Shown here: positions 62,422 through 64,000 of the stretch, piece after piece
Numbering within the stretch: position 1 is the stretch's first letter
Layout of the letters: every line of letters begins with the position of its first letter
Assembly (NCBI RefSeq): GCF_001866005.1
Contig: NZ_MLQR01000050.1
Coordinates: forward strand, 62,001-126,000
Direction of reading: 5' to 3'
Source: Anaerobacillus alkalilacustris
Lineage (GTDB): Bacteria; Bacillota; Bacilli; Bacillales; Anaerobacillaceae
DNA length: 64,000 nucleotides
Translations under genes and position numbers: made by a program
The notes under the pieces: generated by a model
The model's input: only the letters and a program-made list of their open reading frames with translations
What the model was told of the DNA's origin: nothing
The model's database searches: none

Positions 62422-64000
62422 TTAGTTTTTAATTTTTTGTTTTCTTTCACTTTTTTTACTCTCATACATTTCCAACCATTGATTTATTGAAGAAACCGAA
62501 TAGTCATTGGTGTTTAAGCAGTTTACGATACAAGTGAAAGTAGAGATTTCAGTTACAACTGGCAAACGATTTTTTAATGCTTCCTTTCTTCTCCATTTAG
62601 CATCCTGATCATTAACATTAACACTTAAAAAACACACACTATTTTCATCATTTAACCAACTTTGGAAGGAAACATCGTCTTTTTGTAAAACTACATAATC
62701 TCTTTCTTCTAATTGTTGTTTTAGCGACAAAAATTGTCCTTTTTCTGCTTCACTCACTTCACAATAAATACTTCCCTTTTTCTTAAAGATTTGAGGAATA
62801 TCTCTCTCACCCCAAACAAAAGCTTTTCTAAATGCCTCATCAATATTATCACTAATCGAGATAAGTTCACCTGTAGACTTCATCTCTGCTTCTAACTTCG
62901 GATCAAGGTCCGGAAGTTTAGAGTGCGAAAATACTGGGGCTTTCACTGTATAATATGGTGGTTCCTCTTGATATCCTAAAGTAGCTACAAGATCTTTTAA
63001 TTTGCGCCCCATTAAAAGCTTAGTTGTTACGTCGATCATATTCATTCCAGTCACTTTACTAAGTATCGGAACTGTTCTTGAAGCCCTTGGATTTACTTCT
63101 AGAACGTAAATTTCTTCTTTATAAAGTACAAATTGTATATTAAAGACTCCTTTAAATTCCATGCCATTTGCAATACGTTTCGTATATTCTACAATTGTTT
63201 CTTTGTGATTTTCTGCAAGGTTCAATGGTGGTATCACGGAAATACTGTCACCTGAATGAACACCTGCTTTTTCAATATGCTCAAACATACCAGGTATCAC
63301 AATGTCTTCCCCATCAGTTAATGCATCCACTTCTACTTCTACTCCAGGGTAATAAGCGTCAAGTAAAATTGGAAAATATACATTTGTAAATTCATCATTT
63401 ACGTAATCGACCATTTCCTCACGACTTTGGAAAACCATCATTCCTTGACCACCGATAACATAAGATGGTCTAATTAATACTGGGTAACCTATTTCATCAG
63501 CTTTCGTTATTAAATCTACTTCATTAAGAGCTGTTACACCAGGAATGTGTGGGACTTGAACTTCTTTCATGAATTGATAAAATAAGTCTCGATCTTCTAA
63601 TTTATCAATCGTTTCATGATTGGTTCCAAGTAAAGGAACACCCGCATCTTCTAATTCCTTAACTAAAGAAATAGCCGTTTGACCGCCTAACTGAACGATT
63701 ACACCGTCTGCTTTTTCTAGTTCAATGATATTTAAAACATCTTCTGTTGTTAATGGTTCAAAATATAATCGATCTGCAATTTCATAATCTGTACTCACTG
63801 TCTCCGGATTATTATTAATAAGGATAGCTTCATAACCTTCTTGTTTTAGTGCTAATACACCGTGAACAGAAACATAGTCAAACTCAATCCCTTGCCCAAT
63901 ACGAATTGGCCCTGAACCAATGATGATGATCTTTTTCTTTGTTGATGCAGTTTCTACATCTTGCTCTCCTGACCAACTAGAGTAATAATAAGCTGTTTTC
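62422..64000 (-). CDS. carB: Carbamoyl-phosphate synthase large subunit, arginine-specific, 5' end beyond window
   Basis: This is the C-terminal half (about 526 codons) of CarB; the frame is open to the window edge and starts outside it. Visible are IIIIGSGPIRIGQGIEFDY and INNNPETVSTDYEIADRLYFEP, the ATP-grasp domain of the carbamate-phosphorylating half, EVDALTDGEDIVIPGMFEHIEKAGVHSGDS and EVNPRASRTVPILSKVTG. An allosteric MGS-like domain closes the protein. Operon context with argF indicates the arginine-pathway enzyme. It makes carbamoyl phosphate from glutamine-derived ammonia, bicarbonate and two ATP. Confidence 0.95.
   Translation of the reverse strand, partial: KTAYYYSSWSGEQDVETASTKKKIIIIGSGPIRIGQGIEFDYVSVHGVLALKQEGYEAILINNNPETVSTDYEIADRLYFEPLTTEDVLNIIELEKADGVIVQLGGQTAISLVKELEDAGVPLLGTNHETIDKLEDRDLFYQFMKEVQVPHIPGVTALNEVDLITKADEIGYPVLIRPSYVIGGQGMMVFQSREEMVDYVNDEFTNVYFPILLDAYYPGVEVEVDALTDGEDIVIPGMFEHIEKAGVHSGDSISVIPPLNLAENHKETIVEYTKRIANGMEFKGVFNIQFVLYKEEIYVLEVNPRASRTVPILSKVTGMNMIDVTTKLLMGRKLKDLVATLGYQEEPPYYTVKAPVFSHSKLPDLDPKLEAEMKSTGELISISDNIDEAFRKAFVWGERDIPQIFKKKGSIYCEVSEAEKGQFLSLKQQLEERDYVVLQKDDVSFQSWLNDENSVCFLSVNVNDQDAKWRRKEALKNRLPVVTEISTFTCIVNCLNTNDYSVSSINQWLEMYESKKSERKQKIKN

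Overview
The window is chromosomal DNA from a low-GC Gram-positive, endospore-forming member of the Bacillaceae. Most of it can be matched gene by gene to the Bacillus subtilis yja/yjb region (carB-argF ... yjzC-yjaU-yjaV-med-yjzB-fabH-fabF-yjaZ-trpS-yjbA-yjbC-spx-yjbE-mecA-coiA-pepF-spxH-yjbI-cwlQ-yjbK-yjbL-relQ-nadK-yjbO-prpE ... fabI), read here mostly from the minus strand. A YjcZ-type peptide and a proline-rich coat-like protein agree with a spore former. Three Crp/Fnr regulators and many Fnr operators point to a facultative or strict anaerobe. An Anaerobacillus-like genus is a guess from gene content only.

Layout. 1-6.1 kb: spore peptide, an amidase with three peptidoglycan-binding repeats and one SLH motif, fabI with a FapR operator, a CPA2 antiporter. 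6.1-31.7 kb: the yjb block (phosphatase PrpE, pseudouridine synthase, NAD kinase, small alarmone synthetase, CYTH, lytic transglycosylase, truncated globin, SpxH, PepF, CoiA, cardiolipin synthase, MecA, TerC-like YjbE, Spx, YjbC). It is followed by a Mn-type (yybP-ykoY) riboswitch ahead of a CaCA exchanger, a thioredoxin-like protein, and trpS behind a Trp T-box. 31.7-47.1 kb: YjaZ, TopB, a first Fnr, an LCP ligase, FabF/FabH, Med, RF3, YjaV, YjaU, YjzC. 47.2-61.1 kb: an anaerobic island. 61.4-64 kb: argF and the 3' half of carB, which runs off the window.

The anaerobic island is the most interesting part. It holds a YwiC-like membrane protein, an orphan 181-aa protein, Fnr with a C-terminal Cys cluster, two NarK transporters, and an operon of NarI-like membrane subunit, NasC/NarB-like molybdoenzyme, four-cluster ferredoxin, Tat-type Rieske protein and a small membrane protein. 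Next come a radical SAM/SPASM protein, an LpdD-like small protein and a third, cysteine-free Crp/Fnr regulator. Six promoters here carry a TGTGA-N6-TCACA-like box 21-22 nt upstream of a recognisable -10, the geometry expected of a -41.5 Fnr activator site. No narGHJI is in the window, so the mixed Mo/Rieske/NarI-like complex is the candidate respiratory enzyme. A separate triple Fnr-like box cluster lies ahead of a 58-aa membrane protein at 13.5 kb.

The intergenic space is rich in repeats: an 18-copy 52-bp hairpin-forming tandem array (about 21.77-22.72 kb), a dispersed ~270-bp family with GCGCAAG/CTTGCGC ends, a second dispersed family with ACCT...AGGT hairpins, and a MITE-like palindromic family. 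Several stop codons sit inside terminator hairpins.
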